NCBI GenBank assembly: GCA_947644715.1
Contig: CANSAP010000015.1
Location: 1-50,584 of the forward strand
Source: an uncultured Bacteroidales bacterium
GTDB taxonomy: Bacteria > Bacteroidota > Bacteroidia > Bacteroidales > Muribaculaceae
Direction of reading: 5' to 3'
Length of the DNA: 50,584 bases
Position numbers and translations under genes: made by a program. This document shows, in pieces, positions 50,534 to 50,584 of the stretch. The notes under the pieces were generated by a model. The model saw nothing but the letters and a program-made list of their open reading frames with translations. It did not search any database and was not told the origin of the DNA. Each line of letters starts with the position of its first letter. Positions within the stretch are counted from its first letter, which is position 1.

Positions 50534-50584
<51 letters not shown>

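Overview
The window looks like a chromosomal segment of a gut-type Bacteroidales bacterium, most likely near Muribaculaceae. Evidence: Bacteroidota-style promoters (TTTG, a 19-20 bp spacer, TAnnTTTG) in front of several transcription units; no convincing Shine-Dalgarno sequences; a lipoprotein TamA-like barrel (TamL); a fused Wzc tyrosine kinase; the order HU - 29-aa AURKAIP1/COX24 protein - RNase G; a DUF3843-like protein; and many short palindromic intergenic repeats. The family-level assignment is inference; there is no rRNA in the window.

Layout. 1-333: intergenic hairpins and a 38-bp-spaced direct repeat. 0.3-4.2 kb: HAD phosphatase and TamL (minus) facing an acyl-ACP thioesterase (plus). 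4.2-12.3 kb: one minus-strand polysaccharide block, in transcription order wza, wzc, ugd, rfbA, rfbC, rfbB and a ThiF/MoeB-like adenylyltransferase. It supplies precursors and export, but no glycosyltransferase, flippase, polymerase or rfbD. 12.5-16.2 kb: rpiB-folB, tRNA-Arg, a secreted GH53 endo-galactanase and a DUF389 membrane protein. 16.2-20.4 kb: a large S9 peptidase and ribBA. 20.6-21.6 kb: tRNA-Pro followed by a decayed tyrosine integrase, recombinase-like repeats and an unrecognised 56-aa membrane protein; this is the clearest trace of horizontal transfer. 21.7-27.2 kb: RNase G, the 29-aa protein, HU, an IMPACT-family protein, folC and two half-size chromate transporters. 27.3-34.8 kb: patatin-barrel protein, rmuC, a pseudouridine synthase, a FadL-like porin and an odd secreted protein rich in Arg-Pro-Gly and Trp/Gly. 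35-39 kb: trmN6 divergent from lon, then a solitary ECF sigma factor and a heavily structured non-coding stretch. 39-46 kb: a histidine phosphatase, then a tightly overlapping operon hisS - binding lipoprotein - permease - ATPase - DUF3843-like. 46-50.6 kb: a DEAD-box-family helicase, fabG, a 196-bp MITE-like palindrome, a FabH-like synthase, a TetR regulator and the start of initiator tRNA-Met.

Working links: wza/wzc export a polymer whose UDP-glucuronate and dTDP-sugar precursors come from ugd and rfbABC. The hisS operon ties a tRNA synthetase to a metal-chelate or cobamide importer. FabG, the FabH-like enzyme and the TetR protein probably form an acyl-chain module. I see no CRISPR array, intact prophage, complete insertion sequence or obvious defence system. 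The least explained material is the intergenic palindrome families, the tRNA-Pro junction, the long structured leader of RNase G and the non-coding stretch after the sigma factor.
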